Source of the DNA: Maratus speciosus
Taxonomy: Eukaryota > Arthropoda > Arachnida > Araneae > Salticidae
Reading direction: 5' to 3'
NCBI GenBank assembly: GCA_963932465.1
Contig: OZ010786.1
Coordinates: 600,335,038-600,399,037, forward strand
DNA: 64,000 nt
In this document: positions 40,820 through 48,278 of the stretch, piece after piece
How positions within the stretch are numbered: position 1 is the stretch's first letter
Layout: every line of letters starts with the position of its first letter
Notes under the pieces: generated by a model
Databases searched by the model: none
Told to the model about the DNA's origin: nothing
What the model saw: the letters and a program-made list of their open reading frames with translations, nothing else
Position numbers and translations under genes: made by a program

Positions 40820-43800
40820 CTTAACACATTTGACCGAAGAATTTAATTTTTACACTGCCAAATAGGAAAAAAAAAAATTTCAAATATGATTTGTTTGAAA
40901 ACTGTATGTTTGGATTGGCTATAGTTTTATAAAGTAATTTTCAAGCATGAATTATTTTTTAATTTTTCTCTATCGCGTGCAGCTTGATTACTAAAGATTA
41001 ATCCCTTTTTTTCTTAAATCAATATAATGAGTTCATCATTTCTTTCCAGCTAATATTCCATAACAAAATTAAATCTTCCTCTATAAATAATATAAAAAAA
41101 ATACAAATTTAACAGATATGTAGTTGAATTCCGCACTTAAAGCACTGAAATGATCCGAATCAAAATAGCAGTCGTAAGTAGCAAAATCCTCGACTAATAA
41201 TTCCTGGCATGCGGCTAATACGAAAGCTTTTGCTAAATTTCGAAACTTTATTTGATTGCAAAATTAATATTTTCAGATAAAAATGCTTTTCGGTGTTACT
41301 TGGCATTGGCAATCTAAAAAACATATTACATGTAAAAATAAAAAATGTATTAGAGTTAAAAAAAAAAAAAAAAGTTTAACCTATACTTTGCAACCTGGAG
41401 AGCACGGTCTGGATCCCCTAGTAGTATTATTAAATTCGATATATTTGCATTAGTAGAACAGAGAAAATAGCAAAAAAGGAGAGCTTCAAATGAATGCTAA
41501 TTATGCAAAGACTGTAACCTGCTCCGATTCCAACCCACCTCTTCCAGTTGGTATCTTCTGAAGAAGCAACTCTTCACACAGTCTTTCTCATGACAGTAGA
41601 TCAGTATCTGAGCCATGCCAACAACAACAAAAAATACCCAGTTTATGACTGTGTAGTTTGTTTTTATTGCGATCGCAGAAGGTGGACATTATCAGTTTTT
41701 ATCTGATAACATTCTAATAGCTATGTAGAAAGGATTCAATATTACTGTCTGATAATTTCTTATTCTTGAGTAAATAAACCAATTTTTTAAAAAAGTTTGG
41801 GATAAATAATTTCGGGTAAATAATGTAGACCCAAATGGGCAGTGCATGTGGAAAGTTGAGTAACTCCAGGTTGAGAGGCAGAACTACTGTGCATCTGAAG
41901 GTTAAAAAAAACCCTTCAATATCTGAAATGGCCATATTCCTATCCCAATTCTTATAATATGCAATGTAATTCACTTACATGCTTCTGCTTCCTCACTTGG
42001 CTGTTCAGAGTTCGGAAAAGATGCAGTTTTCTACCGTTTATTCCCCTTCTCCCCTGTTCACTTTTGTCAAGAGCAGAAGGATCAAGCCTCTCTTCTTGTC
42101 TTCCTTTTCCTCCTAGTCATCCTTTCTTTCGCAGGCTCTCCGAATTTTTCCAGTTAGTTGAGCTTTCCGGTTACTTGAATGCCAGATAACGAAGCTTTTA
42201 CTTTATTGTAAATGTCAAATGATATAGATTTTTAGTTTCACTTTTATACATTATTTTAATTTTCAGATGTAAGTTTAATCATTAAGATTTTGAATTGTAA
42301 TTTGTATTTCTAAAAATGTCGTGAATTTTGGTCAGGAAATTGTAGGAAATATGGCCTGGAAAACATGGAAAAGTCAGGGAATTTTGTTATTCAAATAGAG
42401 TATGAACCCTGGTTAAGAATATTAAAAATCATTTGTCCAATTCTTAATCAAAAATTAGTCGGGCTAAGATTGCTGATTTTTCTGGTTGGATGACATTTAA
42501 ACTAAGAATAATTTAAAATTGGAGAAGGGAGGGTTATTTAGTGTGTGAGAGAGGGAGGAAGGCAGGCAGATGAATATTTTAAATTTGGAGTATTCTAATC
42601 AAAGAAAAGATTTTTTTTTAATTATAATTTTAATAGTTTGATTTCTTTTTTAGAACTTTTCATGTATCCTAATAACTATACATTTAATATTTTTTTGTGT
42701 GCGGTACTATTAAATATGTTGAAAAAAAAAATGGTATTCTTTTGGAAAAATAGACAAGAAATTAACTAAGTTTGCATTCAGTTTACTCTAAAACATGTTT
42801 AATGAACATTTTTTTGTTTTTCTGGTTTTAAACTTGTCAAACAAACAAAAAAATTATTTTCACTATATTCAAAAATTGCTGAATTTTAAAAATGAACTAT
42901 AACTTTTAAGTAGGTATACAAATACATATTTCTTTATGATTAAAGTACTAGTAACTCTTAAAATTCTTTTCCTATACATGTATTATCATTAGAAATCTTT
43001 CTAAAAGAAAATCTGCAAGATTTTATATAATTAAACGAAGATGCAATTATTCCTTATTATTTCATCTTATGAACTTCATTATTTCTCCTAATTATCTTCA
43101 TTGTATTTGTACTCATACAAACTTTGACATGCAAAATTTTTACCTGTATTTAGATTCTGCTTATTAACTTACGTTATTTTGTCAAACATATTTTTCATTT
43201 ACTTAGGGGGAAAAAATTGATATATTTCGAGCAATTCAGATTGTACAATAGATTCTGAGTTATCTGTTTTATTTGGTTATCTGACACTTCCTATTTATAT
43301 AAACTTACTTTAAGCTTGTTGCAATTTCAGTGCTTTTTTATATAGTTTAATGATTGCTCATGTAAAACTCCATTGATGTTATGTGTTCTTATTGTCTGAT
43401 GGTTTTACACATCCAACATACTTCTTGACTGCTATGAGTGTCGAATATTTAATATAATGTATATGCATCTTTTGTTTATTGTTAAAAGTGTTTATTTTTG
43501 TTTTAATTTTTCTTCATTTATTTCTTTTTAGTGCAATAATCCTAAGACAAAAGAATCTAAATTGGCCAGTGCCATGCGTATTATACCTGAATGGAAAGAA
43601 TATGATTCTGAAATCAAAAAGCTCATTGAGAGTTATGAAAAACAGAAAAATACTGCCACACGGGCTCAAAATAAAGATACAGGTACTGTTTATTAAAATT
43701 TTTATTGTAATTGTTTTGGTTTTTAATGTTTTATTCAGTATTGATAATTGTTTTCAGACATTAGTTATTTCAACTATTTCAAAAAATTTCAAAACGCTAG

Positions 43801-46444
43801 TTAAATGTACACAAATTCAATTTAGTCAATAAAAAAAATCAAAAGATTGCAGTTAATTCAATTTTTTCTTTGGCTTTTTCCTTCTTTTTTTCAAACTGAA
43901 AATATTTTTTGAATTATAAGTGTTCTGTGATGCTAAAATTCATAAAACCATGACATTAATTTATGCTTTTTTAAAATTTTGCATTATTTCTTCTTCCCTC
44001 TTTTTATATTTTTAAAGTGGAAATATTTCTAAGTTAAAGTTGTTCTGTGGCATTAAAATTAATGAAACAATAATATTTTTGCCTCCTATATTAAATCTCC
44101 CATTATTTTGTGATTAAAAAAGAAGAAAGATAAAATTACTTTAAAATATTTTCAGGCATATAGCTTTACTTACAGTGTGCATTTTAAGCTATTAATCAGC
44201 TTAATAATTAACAAAAACTGAAACAATTAAAGAAAATGTTATTAACTTTGTTTCAATTTAGCAGTGTAAATGAAAAAAAAAATTGTCCTGCAGATTATAT
44301 ATGCGATTACTTAAAAATATATCTAAAATATGAATTCAAAATTGTTAAAGTATTTATAATTGGAAAAAGGGAAGGCAGATCATATTTTGGGATCAATCAG
44401 GGCCCTATAAGATGAAATTTTGTGGGATGATAAATTTCTTAACATATTGCATTTACACAAGTATTGCATAAGGATTCTTAATTGAAAGATTGTCCCAATC
44501 TGCTCTCTCTGCATTTTAAATATATTCATTTCAAATATTTTATGCATGAATGGATAAGCATATTTGGAAAATGAATGGATTTTATACATGAATGGATAAA
44601 AATTTGCCCACTGCAAGTGGGAAAAGTGGATATACATAATATTTTTTTTTTTCTCTCTCAGGTAAAAGATTACCTATTATACAATGGCCTTAAGAGTTTT
44701 ACAAATCCTCCTTCTTATTAATCTCCCCACTTGCATATTCTGTGAAAATAAAAGAAATTGCACTTTGTATTGACATAATTAAAATACTGTGTAAAAGAAA
44801 ATTGAGCCACAAGCAAGGCCTGGATGTTTAAGATGCGTCACTGAAAATAAAAATTAGCTAAAAACTAATTTTAAACTACTGATTTTTATAACTCATCTTA
44901 GTAGGTTTATACGAGGTCTAGATGAGTAAGAGGATTAAATCATAAAGTTATTTGTTATTTAAAAAAAAAAAAAAAAAAAAAGTTTAGAAGTACAGTAGCC
45001 TCCCGCTTAACCGGCCTAAACGGGACCGAGGGTAAGCCGGTTAAGAGAAAAAATGGTTAAAGCGGAGAACTAAAAATAATAAATAATATCTGCATAATTT
45101 ACTTAATTAAACCTGTACGATGCATTTAGTTTTTCAATTTGTGTAGTTAAAAAAAAAAAAAAAATTTAACACAAATTAAATTGTCGAAAATCGTGCCACA
45201 CACCTTTATAAGAATTTGAAATTGTTCTACATTATGTATATTTAAGTTAATCAACCATAAAGAAATCAGCGACATTCTTCTGTTGTAGGCAAGATGCCCG
45301 ACATTTTGCAGAATAATCTTTCCATCTCTTTAACATCTTAAGTTTAACCGAGGAAGCTGTTAGCCGCTGCGCAACATAGTGTAGCACCAACTATAATGCT
45401 TTTACCCCTTCCGTATGAGGAATTTCAGCAGTGTCAACTTTAACAGGATCATCATCAGGATCGTCTTCGTATTGAACAACATCAGTTACTGTCCTAATTA
45501 TATCCTCATCAAATGTTTCATACTTGAGATGGTTATCAGACACAAGCAACTCTTATACGTCTACGGTGATCTGTTCGTATTTCAAGCTTTTTAAATGTCT
45601 GTACAAAACAGTTTGCAGATAGATGAGACATTATAGAGGGGGGGGGGGGAGGAATTGCGCTTTTGGCCCTTAAAAACGCAAAATCTGAAATCTTCCAGGG
45701 GGACATCTCATTATTCCTGGGAGGACATTCCCCCCCTCCCTGGGCTACACCTTGAATTCAACAATGGTGAAGGTCAACGCGTATCCATTTAGAACCGACG
45801 TTCTCCTTTCTGAATTTTGCCTCCTTTCCCTCGGGATTGCACTTCAACTCAAAAGCGTAAGCTGTGTTCCGAGGCCGTCATCCTTGAATTTTGCCTGATG
45901 TTAGAGAAAAAAGTCGGCCAGTTAAAGTGGAGTTCCGGTTAAGAGGGAGGCTACTGTATTTATTCTTAGTTTGAGTCAAGAAAATTGCCATTTTAATGAT
46001 GTGTCTGAGCGATTTCAGCTCAGTGTAGCTGAAGACTTATTTGTATTTGTCTGCAACTTCTTATTATAGAAGCAATTTCAGCAACAAGGTAAATGTCAGA
46101 AAAGATTAAATTCTTTTTATAAACAAGGCTCTTAGTGAGTTTAAATATAACCATCTATGTTGTCAGCAAACTACATACAAAACTTAACAATATGTATAAA
46201 CGTTCACAATACCTTTAAAAGCTTGTTTAGCAAAAATTCCAAATATTTTAAATTTAATTTTCTCTGACTAGATTCACAAAATATTCTGGAAAATGCAAAT
46301 GACATCCTTGCATTCTCCCAGAAAAAATACCTTGGCTATAGTACAACAGTATTTAAAATGCATTTATTACAGATTATTTTTTATTATGTATTTTTGTTAC
46401 TAAATTCATTTTCTTTCTTTTTAGATGCACATGATGAGTTATGA
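7384..46444 (+). CDS. UGGT: UDP-glucose:glycoprotein glucosyltransferase, C-terminal catalytic part (10 exons)
   Basis: Ten exons with GT/AG borders and consistent phases join into 308 codons plus a stop. The product is the GT24 glucosyltransferase domain of UGGT, the ER-lumen folding sensor that transfers glucose from UDP-glucose to misfolded glycoproteins so that calnexin/calreticulin re-engage them. Landmarks in order: [38 protein letters not shown], the metal-binding DxD in [63 protein letters not shown], and the C-terminal ER-retention signal HDEL directly before TGA. Exons: 7384-7479, 7595-7679, 7781-7890, 13207-13279, 14208-14311, 15195-15251, 17178-17292, 28156-28272, 43532-43682, 46425-46444. 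The first exon starts in mid-codon (phase 1 nt), so exons for the large N-terminal thioredoxin-like part lie upstream, and none was found in 1-7383. No stop or frameshift interrupts the reading, so the gene looks functional despite about 38 kb of introns. Confidence 0.96.
7595..7679 (+). CDS. UGGT: UGGT exon B
   Basis: Acceptor TTTTTAG ends at 7594 and donor GTTTAT starts at 7680. Encodes [18 protein letters not shown] and [10 protein letters not shown], a highly conserved UGGT stretch. The next intron is 101 bp. Confidence 0.95.
7781..7890 (+). CDS. UGGT: UGGT exon C
   Basis: Acceptor TTTTTCAG ends at 7780 and donor GTAAGG starts at 7891. Encodes [20 protein letters not shown], then [17 protein letters not shown], matching the conserved UGGT segment before the DxD motif. 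It splits a glycine codon with the next exon across a 5.3 kb intron. Confidence 0.96.
8461..8660. repeat. Dispersed repeat copy 1
   Basis: Shares an ordered series of blocks with 11231-11470: ATGCTATAAAGTGAT, AACGGCGACA, CACGAGAC, ATGCATAATGAAAAAC, GCAAACATAAAATAA and GTGTGGATTAATTT. The family is not recognised. Confidence 0.7.
8799..9059 (-). pseudogene. Possible GIY-YIG endonuclease relic (Penelope-like element?)
   Basis: A minus-strand open frame of 86 codons includes [20 protein letters not shown]. This resembles the core of GIY-YIG endonuclease domains attached to Penelope-like retroelements (F/VYVGxTxRxLKTRxxEH). The first tyrosine block and the flanking reverse transcriptase were not recovered, and stops follow directly. 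It may be a decayed tail of such an element in UGGT intron 3. The match rests on one motif and could be chance. Confidence 0.35.
9122..9445 (+). mobile_element. tRNA-derived SINE
   Basis: A pol III A box (TGGCTCATTGG at 9142-9152) and B box (GGTTTGAATTC at 9175-9185) sit at tRNA-like spacing in a tRNA-like head. A body unrelated to tRNA and an A-rich AAATAAATAAA tail near 9408-9445 follow. This is the usual SINE layout; the exact 5' end and TSD were not fixed. Confidence 0.65.
9516..11229 (+). mobile_element. Helitron, non-autonomous, 1.7 kb
   Basis: Begins TCTACCCTATATATATAAAA after an A and ends with the hairpin GGGGGCAGAGCCCCC and CTAG before a T. These are the Helitron hallmarks: 5' TC, 3' palindrome, CTRR terminus, insertion between A and T without duplication. 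Internal frames are short, with no Rep/helicase. An interior block (10120-10215) recurs inverted at about 20081-20190. Confidence 0.88.
11231..11470. repeat. Dispersed repeat copy 2
   Basis: Second copy of the family at 8461-8660, in the same orientation, beginning immediately after the Helitron's 3' end. Confidence 0.7.
11760..12620. repeat. ~145-bp tandem array with CAACAGGTGGCGCTGC landmark
   Basis: At least five diverged units, with landmarks at 11883, 12028, 12173, 12331 and 12475. Each unit holds CAACAGGTGGCGCTGCTATGC, a TATCTCAAGAACTAATGCACG-like block and an AACTTCAGATTCAGTTAG-like block. Spacing is 145, 145, 158 and 144 bp. An interrupted (GTCTGTCT)n stretch precedes the array (11720-11765), and AGAAGAAAGT occurs at both outer edges (about 11623 and 12651). 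Confidence 0.88.
12660..13206. other. UGGT intron 3, distal part
   Basis: AT-rich; a short (TA)n run lies near 12897-12912. Nothing else recognised before the exon. Confidence 0.4.
13207..13279 (+). CDS. UGGT: UGGT exon D (DxD motif)
   Basis: Acceptor TTAG ends at 13206 and donor GTAATT starts at 13280. Encodes [20 protein letters not shown] followed by DADQ. The DAD triplet is the DxD motif that coordinates the divalent metal and UDP in GT-A-fold enzymes. Confidence 0.96.
13558..13619. repeat. 31-bp perfect tandem duplication
   Basis: The unit beginning ATTAAACCTTTTTTATG occurs twice in tandem, at 13558-13588 and 13589-13619, without mismatch. Confidence 0.95.
14208..14311 (+). CDS. UGGT: UGGT exon E
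   Basis: Acceptor CTTTAG ends at 14207 and donor GTAATC starts at 14312. Encodes [20 protein letters not shown], then [14 protein letters not shown], all conserved in UGGT. Confidence 0.96.
15195..15251 (+). CDS. UGGT: UGGT exon F
   Basis: A 57-bp exon between TTCTGTAG and GTTTGT. Encodes [18 protein letters not shown], a near-invariant UGGT block. Both splice boundaries fall within split codons. Confidence 0.96.
   Translation: MLEIWILGVSFSRQKISH
15252..17177. other. UGGT intron 6, no element assigned
   Basis: AT-rich sequence with one slightly GC-richer patch near 15775-15830. No exon or bounded repeat was identified. Confidence 0.4.
17178..17292 (+). CDS. UGGT: UGGT exon G
   Basis: Acceptor TATTTTAG and donor GTCAGT. 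Encodes [20 protein letters not shown] and [18 protein letters not shown]. It is followed by a 10.9 kb intron that holds the LTR element with 1.7 kb LTRs. Confidence 0.96.
17293..18799. other. UGGT intron 7, proximal part
   Basis: AT-rich; a poly-A tract near 18460-18475. No coding or bounded element was seen. Confidence 0.4.
18800..19310. repeat. Diverged ~100-bp tandem array
   Basis: Five to six degenerate units. Each has TTATATGACTTTTT-like, GCTGATTTCTTCAGGTCC-like, AAAAAGGGCCTTGTGGAAA-like and CAGATATGCAATATTTT-like blocks, with starts near 18808, 18904, 19005, 19080, 19175 and 19280. Units are heavily mutated, so the array is old. Confidence 0.82.
19311..20060. other. UGGT intron 7, unassigned
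   Basis: AT-rich with a poly-C/poly-A junction near 19940-19960. No element bounded. Confidence 0.4.
20060..20300 (-). mobile_element. Helitron-related fragment
   Basis: Reverse complement of 20081-20190 matches the Helitron interior at about 10120-10215 closely, sharing GTCAAGTGAATGTGA, ATTGGCATTTAATCTTATAG and ATCACTTGATGA. No Helitron terminus was found on either side, so it is a truncated copy. Confidence 0.6.
20783..22501 (-). repeat. Left LTR (3' LTR in element orientation)
   Basis: 1719 bp, TG...CA bounded. Contains a poly-G tract near 21266 and a CpG-rich patch at about 21980-22160, unlike the AT-rich surroundings. That patch holds a GGCGG/CCGCC inverted pair, an ATTGG (inverted CCAAT) box and TTATAAAAG just after it. 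Confidence 0.88.
22502..26045 (-). other. Non-coding interior of the LTR element
   Basis: 3.5 kb, AT-rich. No frame over about 80 codons and no protease, reverse transcriptase or integrase motif on either strand. A (TTTTCAT)n-like low-complexity stretch occupies about 23720-23880. Confidence 0.75.
26046..27777 (-). repeat. Right LTR (5' LTR in element orientation)
   Basis: 1732 bp; nearly identical to the left LTR except for the first ~120 bp and the length of the poly-G tract. The short frames at 26758-26961, 26945-27148 and 27200-27430 recur in the left LTR at 21482-21685, 21669-21872 and 21924-22154. They are duplicates carried by the LTRs, not genes. Confidence 0.88.
28156..28272 (+). 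CDS. UGGT: UGGT exon H
   Basis: Acceptor TATAAAG and donor GTAAGT. Encodes [20 protein letters not shown] and [19 protein letters not shown]. The next intron is 15.3 kb and carries the nested transposon stack. Confidence 0.96.
28273..29521. other. UGGT intron 8, proximal part
   Basis: AT-rich, no exon. Nothing bounded before the outer TIR element at 29527. Confidence 0.4.
29619..30576 (+). mobile_element. Helitron, non-autonomous, 0.96 kb
   Basis: Starts TCTCTCTATTCTAAAA after an A and ends GACGAGCGTAGCCCCCTAG before a T. The 3' hairpin is partly deleted compared with 11206-11229. Its body is homologous to the minus-strand copy at 47278-48278, for example around CAACTGTATAAACAG near 30062. 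Confidence 0.82.
30577..31112. other. Spacer within the outer element
   Basis: Contains an AAAACCTGGAAAAGTCAGGG motif (30594) matching the outer element's ends, an (AAAAT)n run near 30885-30915 and a (TA)n run at 31094-31112. No gene. Confidence 0.5.
31117..31920 (+). repeat. Gypsy 5' LTR
   Basis: Starts TGAAATGATAAAAGC (possibly a few bases earlier, at TGTGTG, 31113) and ends GCGGATTCGTTACA. Contains CAATAAATCAGG near 31680, a candidate polyadenylation signal. The 86-codon frame at 31335-31595 recurs in the 3' LTR and is not a gene. Confidence 0.9.
31921..33085 (+). other. Gypsy untranslated leader
   Basis: 1.2 kb between 5' LTR and gag. No clear TGG-type primer-binding site directly adjoins the LTR; the nearest is TGGCTGGACACTGC, starting at 31930. 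Low-complexity A/T runs elsewhere. Confidence 0.55.
33086..34231 (+). pseudogene. gag: Gypsy gag with two internal stops
   Basis: One continuous frame runs from ATG at 33086 to TGA at 34229-34231, interrupted by TAG at 33266-33268 and TGA at 33971-33973. An acidic, serine-rich N-terminus leads into a capsid-like region (33323 onward, [12 protein letters not shown] through [12 protein letters not shown]) of the retrotransposon gag type. A glutamine/arginine/proline linker follows, then one zinc knuckle, [19 protein letters not shown] (C-x2-C-x9-H-x4-C), longer than the canonical CCHC spacing. Gag forms the particle that packages element RNA. The final TGA may be the natural gag/pol boundary; the two internal stops are disabling. 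Confidence 0.88.
34232..37386 (+). pseudogene. pol: Gypsy pol (protease-RT-RNase H-integrase) with stop and two frameshifts
   Basis: Pol continues in the gag frame after the TGA at 34231. Order: aspartic protease ([12 protein letters not shown] near 34340), RT ([23 protein letters not shown], catalytic YFDD at about 35380), RNase H ([19 protein letters not shown]), integrase zinc region (HTQFGHPG ... HCHTCQ) and core ([23 protein letters not shown] giving D, D, E). The C-terminal part lies at 37012-37386 and ends at TAA; no chromodomain was seen. Breaks: TGA at 35099-35101 inside RT, a one-base frame change near 35310-35325, and another at a T run near 36940. Clade-level assignment was not attempted beyond Ty3/gypsy. 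Confidence 0.93.
37387..38781 (+). other. Gypsy 3' non-coding region
   Basis: 1.4 kb between pol and the 3' LTR; no env-like frame was recognised. Contains poly-T at 37540-37565, poly-A at 38430-38466, a tandem array at 38110-38310 and a G-rich tract AGTGGGGGGGG at 38760 directly before the 3' LTR, which fits a polypurine tract. Confidence 0.6.
38110..38310. repeat. ~46-bp AT-rich tandem repeat inside the gypsy element
   Basis: Alternating units of TTTGAACATTTTGTATTA-like and TTGAATATTTTATATTT-like sequence occur about nine times with small changes. Confidence 0.85.
38782..39585 (+). repeat. Gypsy 3' LTR
   Basis: Same length as the 5' LTR (804 bp), begins TGAAACGATTAAAGC and ends GCGGATTCGTTACA. 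Followed by (TA)n. Confidence 0.9.
39872..40059. mobile_element. 188-bp hAT-type MITE with GGGTATACG repeats
   Basis: Termini CAGTGGTGTAG and CTACATCCCTG, flanked by a perfect 8-bp TSD GTAATTTC (39864-39871 and 40060-40067). The interior repeats AGAGGGTATACG-type units several times and contains a long GTATAC-centred palindrome near its right end. No coding sequence. Confidence 0.88.
40787..40817. repeat. (AAT)n microsatellite
   Basis: About ten consecutive AAT units. Confidence 0.9.
42413..43531. other. UGGT intron 8, distal part
   Basis: AT-rich, no element bounded; a pyrimidine tract and TTTTTAG acceptor precede exon I. Confidence 0.4.
43532..43682 (+). CDS. UGGT: UGGT exon I
   Basis: Acceptor CTTTTTAG and donor GTACTG. 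Encodes [20 protein letters not shown] and [18 protein letters not shown], then a polar lysine/asparagine-rich tail. It contains the end of the GT24 fold and the start of the C-terminal tail. Confidence 0.95.
43683..44990. other. UGGT intron 9, proximal part
   Basis: AT-rich. A small set of GCATGAATGGATAA-like repeats occurs near 44545-44600, and poly-A at 44960-44981. No coding exon seen. Confidence 0.4.
44993..45956 (-). mobile_element. Tigger/pogo-type DNA transposon, 964 bp, internally deleted
   Basis: Perfect terminal CAGTAGCCTCCC on both ends (inverted), continuing into CTTAACCGG, with TA duplications at 44991-44992 and 45957-45958. This is the classic Tigger/pogo terminus. The interior keeps only the C-terminal tail of the transposase on the minus strand. 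Confidence 0.88.
45280..45570 (-). pseudogene. Tigger/pogo transposase C-terminal relic
   Basis: Minus-strand reading gives [20 protein letters not shown], a DDPDDDP acidic patch, then ALRYxEQQ-like [14 protein letters not shown] and [10 protein letters not shown]. This follows the tail of Tigger-family transposases (acidic linker, then a ..L..YxEQQ....LKRWRD.A.. helix pair). At least two in-frame stops break it, and the DNA-binding and DDE parts are absent. Confidence 0.65.
46425..46444 (+). CDS. UGGT: UGGT terminal exon, HDEL stop
   Basis: After acceptor TTTTTAG the exon codes DAHDEL then TGA. HDEL is a classic KDEL-receptor retrieval signal and fits an ER-lumen enzyme. Only 20 coding bases lie in this exon; the rest is 3' UTR. 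Confidence 0.93.
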
Positions 46445-47277
46445 TGAGAGGAAGATTGCTGTTTTGTATCTGAGTGATATTTAGGAGTAATAAATTTTTA
46501 AATAAACTGAACAGTTGTGATTTTGATTGAATATATTTGTAGAGTTCCACAATTCTATAAGATCAAGTGGGAAGAAATAAGATTGATGAGTAAAAATTTT
46601 GAATTCTGACAAATAGTGGCTGCATCTAAAAAACGAAATTGGTTGTAAAGTGAGAGTTTTAAACATTTCTAATTTTAATTCCCATATTACCAAAACTTAT
46701 AAAGTTGGCTCACCATGTGTTAGTAGAATCATGAAAAATTAATGTTTGTTATTTATAGCAACTGCTTGATGGGTGGCTTTTAAATTGCCTTGCTTGATTT
46801 CCAAGTTGCTAAATTAGAATCATCCATTTTACTTCCATATTTTATTCTTCAAGTCCATATAAATAATAAGATTATTACATCTCCATAGTGAAAATAGGTT
46901 ACTTAAAAACACACATAATAAAAGTGTATAATTTAAATTACTTTGCACTTTTATTTTTTAAATATTGTATATTTTGTCCTCATAATACTCATTTCAGTTA
47001 ATAAATTATTTTTGTAATTATGTATTGTTATGTTTTATTTATTTATTTAGAGTTGTGTTCATCTGTCTTCTCCCCCCTCCCTTCCCCCTGTTATATCCAA
47101 ACAATGGCCTAAGAGGAAGTAAACAAAATGGAGGTTGCCAAATTTGATCAGTCGCTCCAAGGGATCTTTCAAGTTGTTGCTATAATTATCAATTAAATTA
47201 AAATTTCTTTTTTACTATGAAAATTACTTATGAGCAAACTTGTTTATGACAAAAGTCAGCTTCTTTTTGGTATGCTA
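46445..47277. other. UGGT 3' UTR and flanking sequence
   Basis: AT-rich with several AATAAA hexamers. No other feature was recognised before the Helitron. Confidence 0.4.
46489..46494 (+). terminator. Candidate polyadenylation signal of UGGT
   Basis: AATAAA lies 45 bases after the UGGT stop codon. Further AATAAA copies occur near 46918 and 47000, so the 3' end could lie downstream and cannot be fixed without transcripts. Confidence 0.45.
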
Positions 47278-48278
47278 CAAGGAGGCTCTGCCCCCTACGA
47301 GCTACGCTTGTCAACGCCCGTTCATACAGCACAGACTCTAACAGCATGCTAATTTGATCGGCTTTAAAAAGATTTTGGAAGATTAAATTATAATTTGAAT
47401 CTGACAATTATAATCTGACGTAATTTTCACCAAACTTTTCTTTCTCTTTTTAATATTCATGTAAAAATACTTTTGTTAGAAATTAAATATTATGATCATC
47501 TTAAAATATCAAATAAATGTCTCACGCAATTTTTAAATCTAAACTGTTTTGCAATATTATTTTTTGTTCATTTTACGTAATAAGTGTAATGTGACGTAAA
47601 TTCTCCTATTTAAGAATTCTAACGCATGTTAATGAATTTATTATTTTACAATATTCTTTCTCTTTTAAAATTCACATGTAAATATAGTTTTTATGACGTA
47701 ATTTTCAATGAGTTCCTGCTCTTTATATTTTCTGTTTAAATTAGTCATGTGTAAAATAAATTTTTAATTTGAAGCAAACATTATTGTTTGTGCTGTTTAT
47801 ACAGTTGGCAACAGTTTAAATTAATACAATTTTCTGAAATATGTAAAAAATATCGCTCGAAATGCTGAAAATTTGAATTTAAAATAGAAATAAAACCTCA
47901 AAAAATGAGTCAAATTTAAAACTAAATGCAGCCTGCACACCAAGAAATTCTGACCCATAAAATGATCTAAAAATGATTAAATTCCTATGTACAGTTTTTG
48001 CGCCTATAAAACTTTTTTAATGGAACGATTTTGTCCAACTTTGGCATTAAATATCTCTTAAAATAATTCTTTGAAAAACTGTCTGCATCAGCATGTTTAT
48101 CAAACATTTCTCTATAATACTACCGATTTTCATATTTTTGTATGCAACAGTTTTTTTAATATTAACAAAGAAAGGCCATGCTTAAGCATTCAAATTGGAT
48201 GCCGATCTGCCGGGAATATCTACGCAGATTTTCATTGGTCCATTTCCAAATCAAAACTTTTCTTTATATATAGAAGGA
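47278..48278 (-). mobile_element. Helitron, non-autonomous, 1.0 kb
   Basis: On the minus strand it begins TCCTTCTATATATAAAG after an A and ends with the hairpin AGGGGGCAGAGCCTCCTT and CTTG before a T (a mutated CTAG). The body is homologous, inverted, to the copy at 29619-30576. The end motif GAGCGTAG matches in diverged form. Confidence 0.8.

Larger units (their letters stand above)
39598..42208. mobile_element. pogo/Tc1-like TIR element, 2.6 kb, decayed
   Basis: Left end CAGTGAAAGCTTAACTAACC after TA; right end, read on the other strand, CAATAAAGTAAAAGCTTCG also next to TA. Both ends carry an AAAGCTT ... GGCAT core, and CCGGATAGTTGAGC near 39660 recurs inverted near 42150. These are degenerate Tigger/pogo-style ends with TA duplication. 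No transposase frame survives. It carries a nested 188-bp hAT MITE. Confidence 0.55.
29527..42411. mobile_element. Outer TIR DNA transposon split by nested insertions
   Basis: Ends CAGGGTTC at 29527 and GAACCCTG at 42411 are exact inverted complements, flanked on both sides by GTTAA (29522-29526 and 42412-42416). Subterminal AAAAGTCAGGGAA-like motifs occur near both ends (29600 and 42370), and a similar motif lies at 30600. The superfamily is uncertain: TTAA inside the duplication would suit piggyBac or Kolobok, but the TSD could also be 5 bp. Its own interior is largely displaced by a Helitron, a gypsy element and a pogo-like element. Confidence 0.65.
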
